A stretch of 64,000 bases of DNA, from contig CASEAQ010000010.1 of assembly GCA_949285735.1 (NCBI GenBank), forward strand, positions 19,910 through 83,909. Reading direction: 5' to 3'. A model generated the notes under the pieces. The model was not told where the DNA came from. It made no database searches and saw nothing but the letters and a program-made list of their open reading frames with translations. Source of the stretch: an uncultured Bacteroidales bacterium. GTDB taxonomy: Bacteria > Bacteroidota > Bacteroidia > Bacteroidales > Muribaculaceae. Numbering within the stretch: the first letter of the stretch is position 1; every line of letters starts with the position of its first letter. The position numbers were made by a program, and so were the translations under genes. Shown piece by piece: positions 1-9,092 of this stretch.

Positions 1-1
1 A

Positions 2-2800
2 GGCTCTCTTGCCGATTTGCAAGCACAGATAGAAAATGGAGCTGTGATCCAATCGGTCACCCCATCGGCAGACGGTATCACCATCACAATGATGGACGGT
101 ACCACCTACAACATCACCAACGGCAAGGACGGTGCTGATGGTGCTACCGGCGCTGACGGAAAACCAGGATCGGTTGTTGAAATCGGTGAAAACGGCAACT
201 GGTTTATCGACGGCGTTGACACTGGTATGCCTTCACGTGGTGCCGATGGACAAGACGGTCAGGACGGTGCAGACGGACAAGACGGCACAACCCCGACAAT
301 CGAAATCATCGACGGCTACTGGTGGATAAACGGTGCCAACACCAATGTTCCTGCAACTGGAGCTAACGGTGCTGATGGCGAAGACGGTACGGAAATCACT
401 ATCGGCGAAAATGGCAACTGGTTCCTCGACGGCGTTGACAGCGGCGTGAAAGCACAAGGCCCGCAAGGTCCTCAGGGCCCTGCCGGTGAAGAAGGCGCAC
501 AAGGACCAGAAGGACCTCAAGGCCCTGCTGGCGAAGATGCCAACTTGGTTTATTACTTCCCGGGCGAAGACGGTTACTGGTATAAGGTGGTTTGCACACC
601 CGATGAAGTAGAAGTAAGCCGCGACAAAACACAAGCAACTTGGTTGCCCGAAGGCACAATCACAGCCGTTTACGACACCGAGTCGCAAGTATTGGCACTC
701 TACAACGTAAAGGGTGGCGAAGGCGAGAACAACGTTATCCGCATCAAGTTGTCGGAACCCCTCGTTGGTTTGCTCTTCGTTCCCGACGCTCTTAAGGACG
801 GTGTAGGCGTTACCACATATTATTCGCTTTCGGTTGAAACCACTCCTGGCAACTACAAGTTCTTGGCTTCGAGCGACCTCGTAATGGATTACCGCATGAA
901 CCCAAGCAACGCCGACCTCACCAACCTTAAAGACAAGGCTGCATGGTCGTTCGTAAACCGCACCGTTACAGTGCGCTCTGCCGATGACCAAGCCGACTTG
1001 CTCGAAATCAAGGGTGTTGAATTTGAAAACGGCAAAGCCACTGTTACCGCTGTCACCAAGCGTCAAGACAACTCTGCCACCTACGATGACAAAGACAACA
1101 AGGAAATTTTGGTGGCTCTGCAAGCAACCGACAAAACTCAGTCGGGCACAGAGCGCGTCATAACTTCTGACTATTCTATCATCGACTTCCAGACACTCAA
1201 TGACTTCAGAATCGCCAAGAAGCATGAATTGCCAATTAGCTCTGAAACGCAACGCTACTATCCCGAAACTTGGAGCGGCAACGTAACAGACGCTACAGCC
1301 TCCGATTATTCGTTTGTTTACACCGAGCAATGCAACCTCAATGCTCTTGCCGAGGCTTGGGCAACTTCCTACGCACACATCAGCCTCGTTGAAGCCGGCT
1401 TTGAGGAATATCTCACCTACACATTCGAGGAAACCAAGATAAAGGGTAGCGATGGTACCGAACAAGACTACTACACCTCAATCTCGGAAAATGAAGATGG
1501 CGAATACGTGATGACAGTTGACAACGGCCCCAACGGAACTCCTACGGAAGCTGCTATCGGCCGCAAGCCAGTGGTTAAGGTTTCGGCATTCATCAACGGA
1601 ACTCAAATCGCTACTGGATATATCGTTATCGAAGTAAGGAGAACACCCGACGTGGTATTGCCAGTTTACAATGTACCCGATAAGAACATCGAAATTGAAT
1701 ACACTACATTGGCTGATGCCAACAGCTGGACGAAGGGTTACGCATTCGACTGGGCTACTGTAAACGATGAAATATACAAGGCACTCGGCATTCCAGCCGA
1801 AGACTTCTCGAAACTCTACGACTACAGCAATGTTTCGTTCAACACTGCTACTGGCGTTAACGTAGTGATAAATCCGTTCAACAGCGATCCTACGTTGACC
1901 GACGGTCTCGTTGAAGTTTCGTTCAACGACCAAGTTAACATCCCGACAGGCTCGATGTCGAGCAACGGCACAATAAAGGTTACAATTCCAGCCGTTGACA
2001 ACACTGCCAACCGTGACATTGTAATCACTATCAATTACACTGTTAACGATAAGTGTGTAGCACCCGACTTCAACCCGCAATATGTTTCTAACGGCACTCA
2101 AGTAGTTCGCGGTACGCTCGACAGCAACACTGGCAAGTGGATTATGCAGACTACGTTGTCTGAAGCATATATTGACTACCTTGAAGGCTATGGCTACGGC
2201 AACCACACTTATGAGTTTGAGCTTGCACCAAATGCACCTGCCGGCGTTACCATCACCGATGCAGCCACAGCAGGAGGCTTCCAGAAGCAAACAATACAAC
2301 TCACCACCGAACTCGGCACAAACGAAGTTCGCAGAGTACCGGTTCGCTTGGTTGCTAAGCGTGACAATGGTTCGGAACACTACTTCAACCACATTGTAGA
2401 GTTCAGGTCGCCGATTGCAGTAATTGTAAACGAAGGTCAACCTTTCGTTCTTGAAACTCCGCTCGCATTGCCGCAGACCGAAGATGTAGCAGAAGACGTT
2501 GACGTTTCGCTCATCGTAGGCAACGTACTGCTGTGGGACAACAAGGCTGTAACCGCCAATGCTGCTCTTTATGGTTTGACTACCAACGACTTCATATTCA
2601 GTTATGCTATAAAGGCTGGCGAAGACCAAAACGGTCGCTTGACAATCGACAAGACTACTGGTATGCTCACTTGGGACAACGACGGCACCGAATTGAGGGA
2701 AGACATCACAGCCCACGTCATAGTAACGTTGCGCATTCCAAACATCGGTACTATGGAAGTTGAAGTGCCTGTAATCTTAAAAGCGACTCAGGGTGTATGA
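2..2800 (+). CDS. Collagen-like / DUF4988-type surface protein, 5' end outside window
   Basis: The reading frame is open from base 2, so the N-terminus, including any signal peptide, lies before the window. About 930 codons are visible. The N-terminal 170 residues alternate collagen-like Gly-X-Y runs (GADGQDGQDGADGQDG; GPQGPQGPAGEEGAQGPEG) with three copies of a short module of the form 'IGENGNWFIDGVDTG' or 'IEIIDGYWWINGANTN'. Such modules occur in DUF4988 / PL29 N-terminal-like regions of Bacteroidetes surface proteins. The rest is beta-rich and Asn/Thr-rich with no catalytic motif I recognise, and it resembles Ig-like or BACON-type cell-surface repeats. It is probably an exported structural or adhesive protein. 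The DNA copies of the module (about 180–225 and 400–445) are still very similar, suggesting recent repeat duplication. The function is inferred from domain style only. Confidence 0.7.
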   Translation, partial: GSLADLQAQIENGAVIQSVTPSADGITITMMDGTTYNITNGKDGADGATGADGKPGSVVEIGENGNWFIDGVDTGMPSRGADGQDGQDGADGQDGTTPTIEIIDGYWWINGANTNVPATGANGADGEDGTEITIGENGNWFLDGVDSGVKAQGPQGPQGPAGEEGAQGPEGPQGPAGEDANLVYYFPGEDGYWYKVVCTPDEVEVSRDKTQATWLPEGTITAVYDTESQVLALYNVKGGEGENNVIRIKLSEPLVGLLFVPDALKDGVGVTTYYSLSVETTPGNYKFLASSDLVMDYRMNPSNADLTNLKDKAAWSFVNRTVTVRSADDQADLLEIKGVEFENGKATVTAVTKRQDNSATYDDKDNKEILVALQATDKTQSGTERVITSDYSIIDFQTLNDFRIAKKHELPISSETQRYYPETWSGNVTDATASDYSFVYTEQCNLNALAEAWATSYAHISLVEAGFEEYLTYTFEETKIKGSDGTEQDYYTSISENEDGEYVMTVDNGPNGTPTEAAIGRKPVVKVSAFINGTQIATGYIVIEVRRTPDVVLPVYNVPDKNIEIEYTTLADANSWTKGYAFDWATVNDEIYKALGIPAEDFSKLYDYSNVSFNTATGVNVVINPFNSDPTLTDGLVEVSFNDQVNIPTGSMSSNGTIKVTIPAVDNTANRDIVITINYTVNDKCVAPDFNPQYVSNGTQVVRGTLDSNTGKWIMQTTLSEAYIDYLEGYGYGNHTYEFELAPNAPAGVTITDAATAGGFQKQTIQLTTELGTNEVRRVPVRLVAKRDNGSEHYFNHIVEFRSPIAVIVNEGQPFVLETPLALPQTEDVAEDVDVSLIVGNVLLWDNKAVTANAALYGLTTNDFIFSYAIKAGEDQNGRLTIDKTTGMLTWDNDGTELREDITAHVIVTLRIPNIGTMEVEVPVILKATQGV

Positions 2801-2856
2801 TATTGTATAGTAGGATCATATAACAATAAAAACTGAAGTCCTTAATAATGATGGAT

Positions 2857-2890
2857 GGGGCAGCCGTGAGGTTGCCCTTTCCTGTTTTTA
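2857..2890 (+). terminator. Intrinsic terminator after the surface-protein gene
   Basis: The 8-bp stem GGGCAGCC/GGTTGCCC (2858–2865 with 2870–2877, one G·T pair) closes a GTGA loop and is followed by a T-rich stretch. It lies 57 bases after the stop codon. The remaining bases up to pyrH show nothing else I can name. Confidence 0.7.
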
Positions 2891-3045
2891 TATAGCCAAA
2901 ACAGAAACTAACCTACAAGACCCGAACCAAGGATTATTCACGTCAGCCGCAAAAAAGTTTTTCGTTAAAAGAAAACAACTTCCGATATTTTGCACTATTC
3001 AGGCAATATGCTAAATTTGTGAAATATTCATATAAACATCATGTC

Positions 3046-3756
3046 ATGAGAACCAAGTACAACAGAATATTGCTGAAGTTGAGCGGCGAATCGCTCATGG
3101 GCAATCAAGGTTATGGCATCGACCCACAACGCGTGGGCGACTATGCACGGCAAATAAAAGAAGCTGCCCAGAGCGGCGTGGAAATAGCAATCGTGATTGG
3201 CGGCGGCAACATCTTCCGCGGCTTGGCTGGTGCTGCTCGTGGCGTTGACCGCGTGAAAGGCGACCAGATGGGAATGCTCGCCACCGTCATCAATTCGCTT
3301 GCGCTCAGCTCAGCACTCGAAAGCATTGGGCAACCTGCACAAGTGTTTACTGCCGTCAATATGTTCCCAATAGGCGAGCATTACAGCAAGTGGCGCGCCA
3401 TCGATGCCATGAAAGCTGGCAAGGTGGCAATCATAGCCGGTGGCACAGGCAACCCGTTCTTCACCACCGACACGGGTTCGGCTCTGCGCGGCATTGAAGT
3501 CGAAGCCGATGTGATGTTGAAGGGTACTCGCGTCGATGGCATATACACTGCCGACCCCGAAAAAGACCCGACAGCTACCAAGTTTACCGAAATCAGCTAC
3601 GACGAGATATACACCCGCGGCTTGAAAGTGATGGATCTCACTGCCACAACATTGTGCAAGGAAAACAAGCTGCCAATTATCGTTTTCGACATGGACACCG
3701 TGGGCAATCTTGCCAAGGTGCTCGACGGGCAGCCGATAGGCACACTGGTGTACTGA
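3046..3756 (+). CDS. pyrH: UMP kinase
   Basis: This is the hexameric bacterial UMP kinase, which phosphorylates UMP to UDP in the cytoplasm for pyrimidine nucleotide synthesis. The amino-acid-kinase fold is clear: N-terminal '[13 protein letters not shown]', the glycine-rich '[10 protein letters not shown]', and '[18 protein letters not shown]' for phosphate and UMP binding. An in-frame GTG lies at 3019. The ATG at 3046 gives 236 residues, the normal family length, and starts right at the conserved core, so I prefer it. frr follows after 70 bases on the same strand, the common bacterial pyrH–frr arrangement. Confidence 0.95.
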   Translation: MRTKYNRILLKLSGESLMGNQGYGIDPQRVGDYARQIKEAAQSGVEIAIVIGGGNIFRGLAGAARGVDRVKGDQMGMLATVINSLALSSALESIGQPAQVFTAVNMFPIGEHYSKWRAIDAMKAGKVAIIAGGTGNPFFTTDTGSALRGIEVEADVMLKGTRVDGIYTADPEKDPTATKFTEISYDEIYTRGLKVMDLTATTLCKENKLPIIVFDMDTVGNLAKVLDGQPIGTLVY

Positions 3757-3826
3757 TTCATGCCTCACCAGCCGCAGCATAATCATTTGTAATGCAATAT
3801 ATTCCAAAATTATATACGACACTATT

Positions 3827-4387
3827 ATGAACGACGTTAATCATTACCTGAATCCAGCCGAGGAGAAAATGGAACTTGCCGTTGCCTACCTCGAAGAGAC
3901 CCTCGCACGGATACGTGCCGGCAAGGCCAACCCGAAAATCCTCGACGGAATACGTGTTGACTACTATGGCAGCCAAGCACCCATCAGCAACGTAGCAAAC
4001 GTGGCTGTGCCTGATGCCCGCACCATCACAATTACCCCGTGGGAAAAGTCGATGTTCAAGGTTATCGAAAAGGCTATCATCGACTCCGACCTCGGCATCA
4101 TGCCCGAAAACAACGGCGAAATAATACGCATCTCCATACCGCCTCTCACCGAGGAACGCCGCAAGTCGCTCGTAAAGCAATCTAAAAACGAGGCAGAACA
4201 AGCTAAAATATCGGTACGCAACGCTCGCCGCGAAGCAATCGACGGTTTGAAAAAGGCTGTCAAGGAAGGCATGGCTGAAGATGTGGAAAAAGATGCCGAA
4301 GACAAGCTGCAAAAGGCTCACGACCGCTACATGAAGAAAATCGATGAATTGTTTGCTTTGAAAGAGAAAGAAATTCTCACTGTATAA
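3827..4387 (+). CDS. frr: Ribosome recycling factor
   Basis: RRF acts with EF-G to split the post-termination ribosome complex. The 186-residue length is typical. The hallmark segments are present: '[21 protein letters not shown]', '[17 protein letters not shown]', '[19 protein letters not shown]' and the long C-terminal coiled-coil helix '[34 protein letters not shown]'-like region. It is probably cotranscribed with pyrH. A strong hairpin terminator lies 29 bases downstream. Confidence 0.95.
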   Translation: MNDVNHYLNPAEEKMELAVAYLEETLARIRAGKANPKILDGIRVDYYGSQAPISNVANVAVPDARTITITPWEKSMFKVIEKAIIDSDLGIMPENNGEIIRISIPPLTEERRKSLVKQSKNEAEQAKISVRNARREAIDGLKKAVKEGMAEDVEKDAEDKLQKAHDRYMKKIDELFALKEKEILTV

Positions 4388-4415
4388 TCTTTTCGAGCTT
4401 ACGCAAAAAAATCAT

Positions 4416-4460
4416 GGCAGGAACGGGAAGCTGGCTTCAGCTCCACCTCCTGCCTTTTTT
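4416..4460 (+). terminator. Intrinsic terminator of pyrH–frr
   Basis: The outer stem GGCAGGA/TCCTGCC (4416–4422 with 4448–4454) encloses an inner AGCTG/CAGCT helix and runs directly into TTTTTT. It ends the pyrH–frr transcript. Confidence 0.85.
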
Positions 4461-4611
4461 GATTACCTTGCTTCCAGCTTGTAACATTTTGAGCCATACT
4501 GACTTCCTCAATTGCTTCTCAAGGCACGAAAAAACAATCGATTCCGTTTCTTTTTACACTCGTTTTGTACTATCTTTGCCACTGTAGCATCCACATAATC
4601 CATAATATATT

Positions 4612-5287
4612 ATGAGGTATCTTAATCCTAAAGCCGATTTGACTTTCAAGAAAGTGTTTGGTGAGCATCCCGACCTCATCATCAGCTTTCTCAATGCCCT
4701 GCTACCCTTCGAGAAGCCTGAGGAGGAAATTACTTGGGTAGAGTACCTTAACCCCGAACTGGTACCCTTCAACCCCCTGCGCAAGGACAGCGTCGTTGAC
4801 GTTAGGTGCAAGGACCGACTCGGGAGGCAGTTCATAGTGGAAATGCAGATGATGTGGACTTCCGCATACAAGCAACGCGTGCTATTCAACGCCTCAAAGG
4901 CATACGTCAGCCAGCTCCCGTTTACTCGCTGAACCTCGTGAACGACACTTTCTCGACAAGCAACAGGTATTACCACGACTACCGTATTGTCGAGGTGGAG
5001 GAAACCGGAGAAGTCATCGAGGGCTTGCGGTTCATTTTCATCGAGTTGCCGAAATTCACTCCAAGGAACTACGGCGACAAGAAGATGCAGGTGCTGTGGC
5101 TGCGATACCTGACCGAAATCGGGGAAGACACATTAGCACACAAAAGATGCAAATCAGCAGCTCACGACGAGAAGGTGTCGAAGAGGGTATCAAAAAAACA
5201 GCCCGAGGCATGAAAGAGGCTGGCATAAGCCTCGACCTGATTGCCAAGATTACTGGCTTGAGTAACGATGAAATAAAAAAACTGTAA
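4612..5287 (+). pseudogene. Rpn-family PD-(D/E)XK nuclease / putative transposase relic, frameshifted
   Basis: Three consecutive reading frames encode pieces of one Rpn-type protein (PD-(D/E)XK nuclease family transposase). 4612–4932 gives 'RYLNPKADLTFKKVFGEHPDLIISFLNALLP' and the catalytic-core strand 'GRQFIVEMQMM'. The second frame, from about 4900 to 5130, gives 'PVYSLNLVNDTF…FIFIELPKF…MQVLWLRYLTEI'. The third, to 5287, gives 'EEGIKKTARGMKEAGISLDLIAKITGLSNDEIKKL', the usual C-terminal helix-turn-helix-like tail. Joins at about 4905–4915 and 5125–5150 need frame changes. Compared with intact relatives, a dozen or so residues seem missing at the first join and roughly 60 at the second. A promoter-like TTTC–N20–TATCTTTG (4547–4578) remains upstream. 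No terminal repeats are visible. The gene is almost certainly inactive. Confidence 0.85.
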
Positions 5288-5303
5288 TCCATTGAACACA
5301 TAA

Positions 5304-5331
5304 AGGGCGCACAATAAAGATTGTACGCCCT
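5304..5331. terminator. Hairpin between convergent Rpn relic and cupin gene
   Basis: AGGGCG(C)ACAAT/ATTGT(A)CGCCCT folds around an AAAG loop with a single C·A mismatch. It sits between convergent genes. Neither side has a strong T tract, so a terminator role, possibly bidirectional, is only likely. Confidence 0.45.
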
Positions 5332-5357
5332 AAAAATGTGTTTATGCTGCACATATA

Positions 5358-5807
5358 TCACCACTTCACAGGCTCACCCAATATCACGCCATCAGCAGCA
5401 TCTTCGGCAGTAAATGTTGCACCACGATACTGCACACACAGCATGATGAGCGGCGATGCCCCATTGTTGCGCACCGAACGGCGACCATCGGGAGCCACAC
5501 GCACAACACTACCTTCCTTGACAGGAATAATTTGCCCGTCAACCTGAAACTCTCCCTCACCACCGAGGAAGAAGTAAAGTTCCTCGTGCTGCTTGTGGGT
5601 GTGCAGGAAACCTGTTTCTGTACCTGGTTGGAAAATTTGGAACGAGAAATCAGCCCCCGTTGCGCCAAGTGCAGCTCCTCCAAACACCTTGCCAGGTATT
5701 TTCACTTCAGGTCCGAGTTCAAGAACATACTCACCCAGTTCGCCCAATTTGCCAACGTTGATTGCACTGAAATTTTCAGCCGATGCAATTTTTTCAATCT
5801 GTTTCAT
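5358..5807 (-). CDS. Single-domain cupin protein
   Basis: This is a 149-residue protein with one cupin barrel. The metal-binding motif 1 is at about residues 68–85 (FLHTHKQHEELYFFLGGEG: two His, a Glu and a later Gly), and motif 2 is a weaker 'PDGRRSVRNNGASPLIMLCVQ'. Cupins of this size bind a metal and may be isomerases, dioxygenases or sugar/ligand sensors, and the substrate cannot be told from sequence. There is no signal peptide, so it is cytoplasmic. It appears to be a monocistronic unit with its own promoter about 72 bases upstream of the ATG. Confidence 0.85.
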   Translation of the reverse strand: MKQIEKIASAENFSAINVGKLGELGEYVLELGPEVKIPGKVFGGAALGATGADFSFQIFQPGTETGFLHTHKQHEELYFFLGGEGEFQVDGQIIPVKEGSVVRVAPDGRRSVRNNGASPLIMLCVQYRGATFTAEDAADGVILGEPVKW

Positions 5808-5878
5808 AGCTTTATTATTTTACAGTAAAAACTTTAATACAAACCTTGCAACATAAAGTTGCTCTCTTTTTCTCACCA

Positions 5879-5910
5879 CAAAATTAAGCACCATTTAACT
5901 ATAAAACAAG
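5879..5910 (-). promoter_or_regulatory. Promoter of the cupin gene
   Basis: On the minus strand a TAATTTTG box (5879–5886) matches the Bacteroidetes −7 consensus TAnnTTTG. CTTG lies 20 bases upstream (5907–5910), near the −33 TTTG. The predicted leader is about 65 bases. Confidence 0.55.
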
Positions 5911-6040
5911 AAGTTACCTACAAGTAAGCAAGTTACCGCAACCTCACCGTTGCTCACTTCCAGCCGCTTTCATAACTCATTTTTCTTAAAAAAATTGACC
6001 ACATAAAAATGGAGAACTGCCAAATTCCACCAAGACAAAT

Positions 6041-6073
6041 AAAAAAAGCAGTTAAGCGCGTGCTTAACTGCTT
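6041..6073 (-). terminator. Terminator of the CAT-anticodon tRNA
   Basis: There is a perfect stem GCAGTTAAGC/GCTTAACTGC (6048–6057 with 6062–6071) with a GCGT loop. Reading the minus strand, it follows the tRNA by only a few bases and runs into seven T residues. Confidence 0.9.
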
Positions 6074-6078
6074 GGGAG

Positions 6079-6152
6079 TGGTCCCACTTGGGCTTGAACC
6101 AAGGACCCCCTGATTATGAGTCAGATGCTCTAACCAACTGAGCTATGGGACC
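6079..6152 (-). tRNA. tRNA with CAT anticodon (Met elongator, or Ile if lysidinylated)
   Basis: The minus strand folds as a complete cloverleaf: acceptor GGTCCCA/TGGGACC, D arm AGCTCAGTTGGTTAGAGC, anticodon loop CTCATAA (anticodon CAT), and T arm CTTGGTTCAAGCCCAAG. The discriminator base is A, and the terminal CCA is not encoded. CAT serves initiator Met, elongator Met and tRNA-Ile2. The acceptor starts with a paired G, which argues against an initiator. I cannot decide between elongator Met and Ile2 by eye. Confidence 0.9.
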
Positions 6153-6294
6153 TGCTTATTGATTGTTCAAAAGCGATTGCAAAGTTATGCATTTATTTTT
6201 AATAATGCAACACATCAACCCATTTTTCTGCAAAAAATCTATTCAAAAAGATTCTATACGCCGCATCATACGAAGCAAACCATTCCCCTGCGAA

Positions 6295-8244
6295 TTAAGG
6301 CACAAGCCCATTGCCATTCATGCGCTGCATGTATTGCTGAATTATAGCTTTCAGTTCCCGTTCCATGTGGGCGATTGTGTCGCCACTGGCATCATTGTCG
6401 CCAAGCACATTATGCTTGAGCATCGGGTCTTCGCGGAACTTATAGGCAGCACACGTCTTGCTGCCATCGAATTGCAGCAAATAGTCGCCCTTGACATATT
6501 GATATAAGCCATTGTAGTTGACAGCATAGGTATCGGCTGGTGACGTAGCCAGCAAGTCGCAGCCAAACGCAACATACGGATTGTCATAGCCAAGGTAGCC
6601 GAGGACGGTGGGCATGATGTCGATTTGTTGCGCTATGGCATCGCTGCGCACCCCGGCAATCGTGCTGTCGCCTGGGGCATAAAAGATAATCGGCACTTCA
6701 AACAGCCCGAGGTCGGTCTGGTAACGCGGCAGGCACGACTGGTTGGTGTGGTCGGCAGTGATTACAAAAAGCGTATTGGCAAACCAATCCTCGCGGCTTG
6801 CCGACTCGAAGAAGCGGCACAAGGCATGGTCGGTGTAACGTATGCACTTGTGTATCGGCACCTGCCCTTCGGGGAAAGTGTCGCGATATTGCTCGGGAAT
6901 CACAAACGGGTGGTGAGAAGTCGCAGTGAAAATAGCTGTCATGAACGGCTGCGGCATACGGCTCATCACGCTGCAATAATATTGCATGAACGGCTCGTCC
7001 CACACAGCCCAAGTACCGTCGAAGTCGCCCGTTCCCACTTCGTTCTCATACTCGTCTTTGCCGAAATATTGCTTGAACCCAGTCGAGCGGGCAAAAGCCT
7101 GAAATCCCATCGACCCATTTGGTGCGCCATGAAAGAATGCCGTGGAATAGCCTTTCTTGTCGAGCTCGCCGGCAATACCCGACACGTCGTTGAGCGATGC
7201 CGGGGTGAGGAAAAATGGCTCGACAAACATCGGGATACCCGACAACACCGACGGCATACCGTCGATGCTCTTGCGTCCGTTGGAATAGCTGTGGTCGAAC
7301 GTGAGCGAACGCGTCACAAGTTCATCGGTAAACGGCGTAAATCCTTCATATCCCTCTTCTCCTCGATTGAGACTGCCAATATATTCTTTCCCAAAGCTCT
7401 CAATGATGATTACCACCACATTCTTCGCACTGAACTCGGTTGAGTCGGCAGGCTCGTGGACAGGATTGAACAGCTTCACCATCTCCTCATCGGGCATATA
7501 GTGCGGCGTTTCAAAGGGCTTCTTGCCAATGGTGCGAATAACCGAAAACGGAGTGTTAAGCACCACAGCCGCCTCCACCGGGCGATTGACATACTGATTG
7601 GCATTGCTGATTGTGATGGGGCGCACAGTGGGGCCTATGCCACCACGCATTCCAAACACGCATAGCGGAATAGCGACCACGAATGCAACCGCCTGCATTG
7701 CATAGTAGCGCACCTTGCGCAACGGCTGTTCGACTTGCGGCTTGCGATAAAGCCGAGCAACCGCCCACACAAGCAAGACGAAAACCACCAACAACCACCA
7801 GTGCATGGCAAGCTCTTCCAACATAATCGACAACAAATTATCCTCGTTGCCAAACTCATTGAACACAGTCGCCGTAGTACGACGGCCTGTAAAGCGAAAA
7901 TAAACTGTGTCGGCAAGATTGGCGGCAAGCGCCACTGAATTAAATATCACATATGTCCACTTGGTGGCACGGTAATATGCCGCATTCTCTTTATAATGGA
8001 ACGGCAATAACACCATGACAATGTAAAGCAGGTTGCAATAAACCACTGCCGAGGTGTCGAACAATAACGCCCCTTCAAACATATCGCCCAACAACTGCCA
8101 CGACATATAGTCGATGAAAAAGTTGCTGTTGACAATAAAAAACACTACACGCGCAACAAAAAAGATGAAATATGACAACACTATGTTGCATACCAAACTG
8201 CCAAGCAACGTGTGTGAAAATTTTTTTAACAAAAAAAATGTCAT
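6295..8244 (-). CDS. LTA synthase-like sulfatase-fold membrane transferase (paralogue 1)
   Basis: This 649-residue protein has about five N-terminal membrane segments (residues ~12–38, 55–80, 95–112, 147–165, 183–200) and a large periplasmic alkaline-phosphatase/sulfatase-fold domain. Sulfatase-type metal and nucleophile residues can be placed at E282 (IIIESFGKE), S326 (SNGRKSIDGMPS), the 'TSHHPF' His pair at 444–445, and D498/H499 (TADHTNQS). Bacteroidales make no lipoteichoic acid, so a phosphoglycerol or phosphoethanolamine transfer to LPS or a periplasmic glycan is the likely role (inference). It is the last gene of a leftward cluster with a WaaP-like kinase and two glycosyltransferases. 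A closely related paralogue lies at 44921–46885. Confidence 0.88.
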   Translation of the reverse strand: MTFFLLKKFSHTLLGSLVCNIVLSYFIFFVARVVFFIVNSNFFIDYMSWQLLGDMFEGALLFDTSAVVYCNLLYIVMVLLPFHYKENAAYYRATKWTYVIFNSVALAANLADTVYFRFTGRRTTATVFNEFGNEDNLLSIMLEELAMHWWLLVVFVLLVWAVARLYRKPQVEQPLRKVRYYAMQAVAFVVAIPLCVFGMRGGIGPTVRPITISNANQYVNRPVEAAVVLNTPFSVIRTIGKKPFETPHYMPDEEMVKLFNPVHEPADSTEFSAKNVVVIIIESFGKEYIGSLNRGEEGYEGFTPFTDELVTRSLTFDHSYSNGRKSIDGMPSVLSGIPMFVEPFFLTPASLNDVSGIAGELDKKGYSTAFFHGAPNGSMGFQAFARSTGFKQYFGKDEYENEVGTGDFDGTWAVWDEPFMQYYCSVMSRMPQPFMTAIFTATSHHPFVIPEQYRDTFPEGQVPIHKCIRYTDHALCRFFESASREDWFANTLFVITADHTNQSCLPRYQTDLGLFEVPIIFYAPGDSTIAGVRSDAIAQQIDIMPTVLGYLGYDNPYVAFGCDLLATSPADTYAVNYNGLYQYVKGDYLLQFDGSKTCAAYKFREDPMLKHNVLGDNDASGDTIAHMERELKAIIQQYMQRMNGNGLVP

Positions 8245-8318
8245 GACCTACCTCTAATCGTCAAATTGGATAATACGAGCCAACAAAATTATCAAAAGAT
8301 AGGCAAACGGCAACTCTT

Positions 8319-9092
8319 TTATCTGCCAAAGAACTTTAATAGTTTTTCTTTCATGACTTTTATACGAAACTTGCGGAAATTATGGCGATGCCTGTGTTCC
8401 CACCAACGGGCGGCAGAGGCTGCCATCTCGTCGGCAAAGTGGTCGGCATCGGCAATGCCTGTGATGCTGGCATAGCACAATGCCAGACGGCGCACTGCCG
8501 CATTGTCCTCGTTTATCCCGTTGAAGTTTTCCAGCATTTTCTTATAGGACACACCACTAAGCGACATTCGGTTGATATCAATCAGGTAGAACCTGTAATC
8601 CTTGTCATACAATATATTGCCAGGAGTGAAATCGCGGTGAAACACCCCTGCGGCATGAAGCCGTGCCATAACCTGTGCCGTGCCTTCCTCAATCTTGCTG
8701 CTGTCGGGTCTTTGTTCCCAATGCCTTATGTCATGCGCACCAACCAGCATTAGGCACACATAATAGCTCCTGTGCAACAAGCCGTGGCGGTAGGTCTCGA
8801 CGTATGCCACCGGGGCAGGCGTGTCTATGCCAAGTTTCATCAGCTCGACAGCATATTCATACGAACGGCGGGCTTTGCTCTTGCGAAAATAAGTATATGC
8901 TATGCGATTAAACAACGGCGGCACTTTGAAACTCTTGATTGACAGGTCGATGCCATTCTCATTGGTATGGTATATGATATTACGGCCAGTGTATATAACC
9001 TCGCCCAACTGCTCGTTGCGGCTGGGAATAGTGAGCACATAGCTGCCCAACTTGTCGGCATACAACTCATCTACGACAGCTTTCACTCTCAT
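8319..9092 (-). CDS. WaaP/Kdo-kinase-like lipopolysaccharide kinase
   Basis: This 257-residue protein has a protein-kinase-like fold. The likely ATP lysine is K53 (SIKSFKVP), the catalytic loop is HRDFTPGN (152–159) and the metal-binding DIN is at 172–174. Family members (WaaP, KdkA, InaA) phosphorylate heptose or Kdo of the LPS inner core on the cytoplasmic side. Its start codon overlaps the stop of the upstream glycosyltransferase by 4 bases, so the two are translationally coupled. With the glycosyltransferases and the membrane transferase it forms a surface-glycan cluster. Which sugar is phosphorylated is not determinable here. Confidence 0.85.
   Translation of the reverse strand: MRVKAVVDELYADKLGSYVLTIPSRNEQLGEVIYTGRNIIYHTNENGIDLSIKSFKVPPLFNRIAYTYFRKSKARRSYEYAVELMKLGIDTPAPVAYVETYRHGLLHRSYYVCLMLVGAHDIRHWEQRPDSSKIEEGTAQVMARLHAAGVFHRDFTPGNILYDKDYRFYLIDINRMSLSGVSYKKMLENFNGINEDNAAVRRLALCYASITGIADADHFADEMAASAARWWEHRHRHNFRKFRIKVMKEKLLKFFGR

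Noticed and set aside
233-2716. Two long minus-strand frames opposite the first gene
   Set aside because: They are antisense shadows of the repeat-rich surface protein, with no start context and Cys-rich nonsense composition.
5808-6294. Possible insertion-sequence ends around the tRNA
   Set aside because: No direct repeat of the tRNA 3' end and no integrase gene are nearby, so there is no sign of an integrated element.
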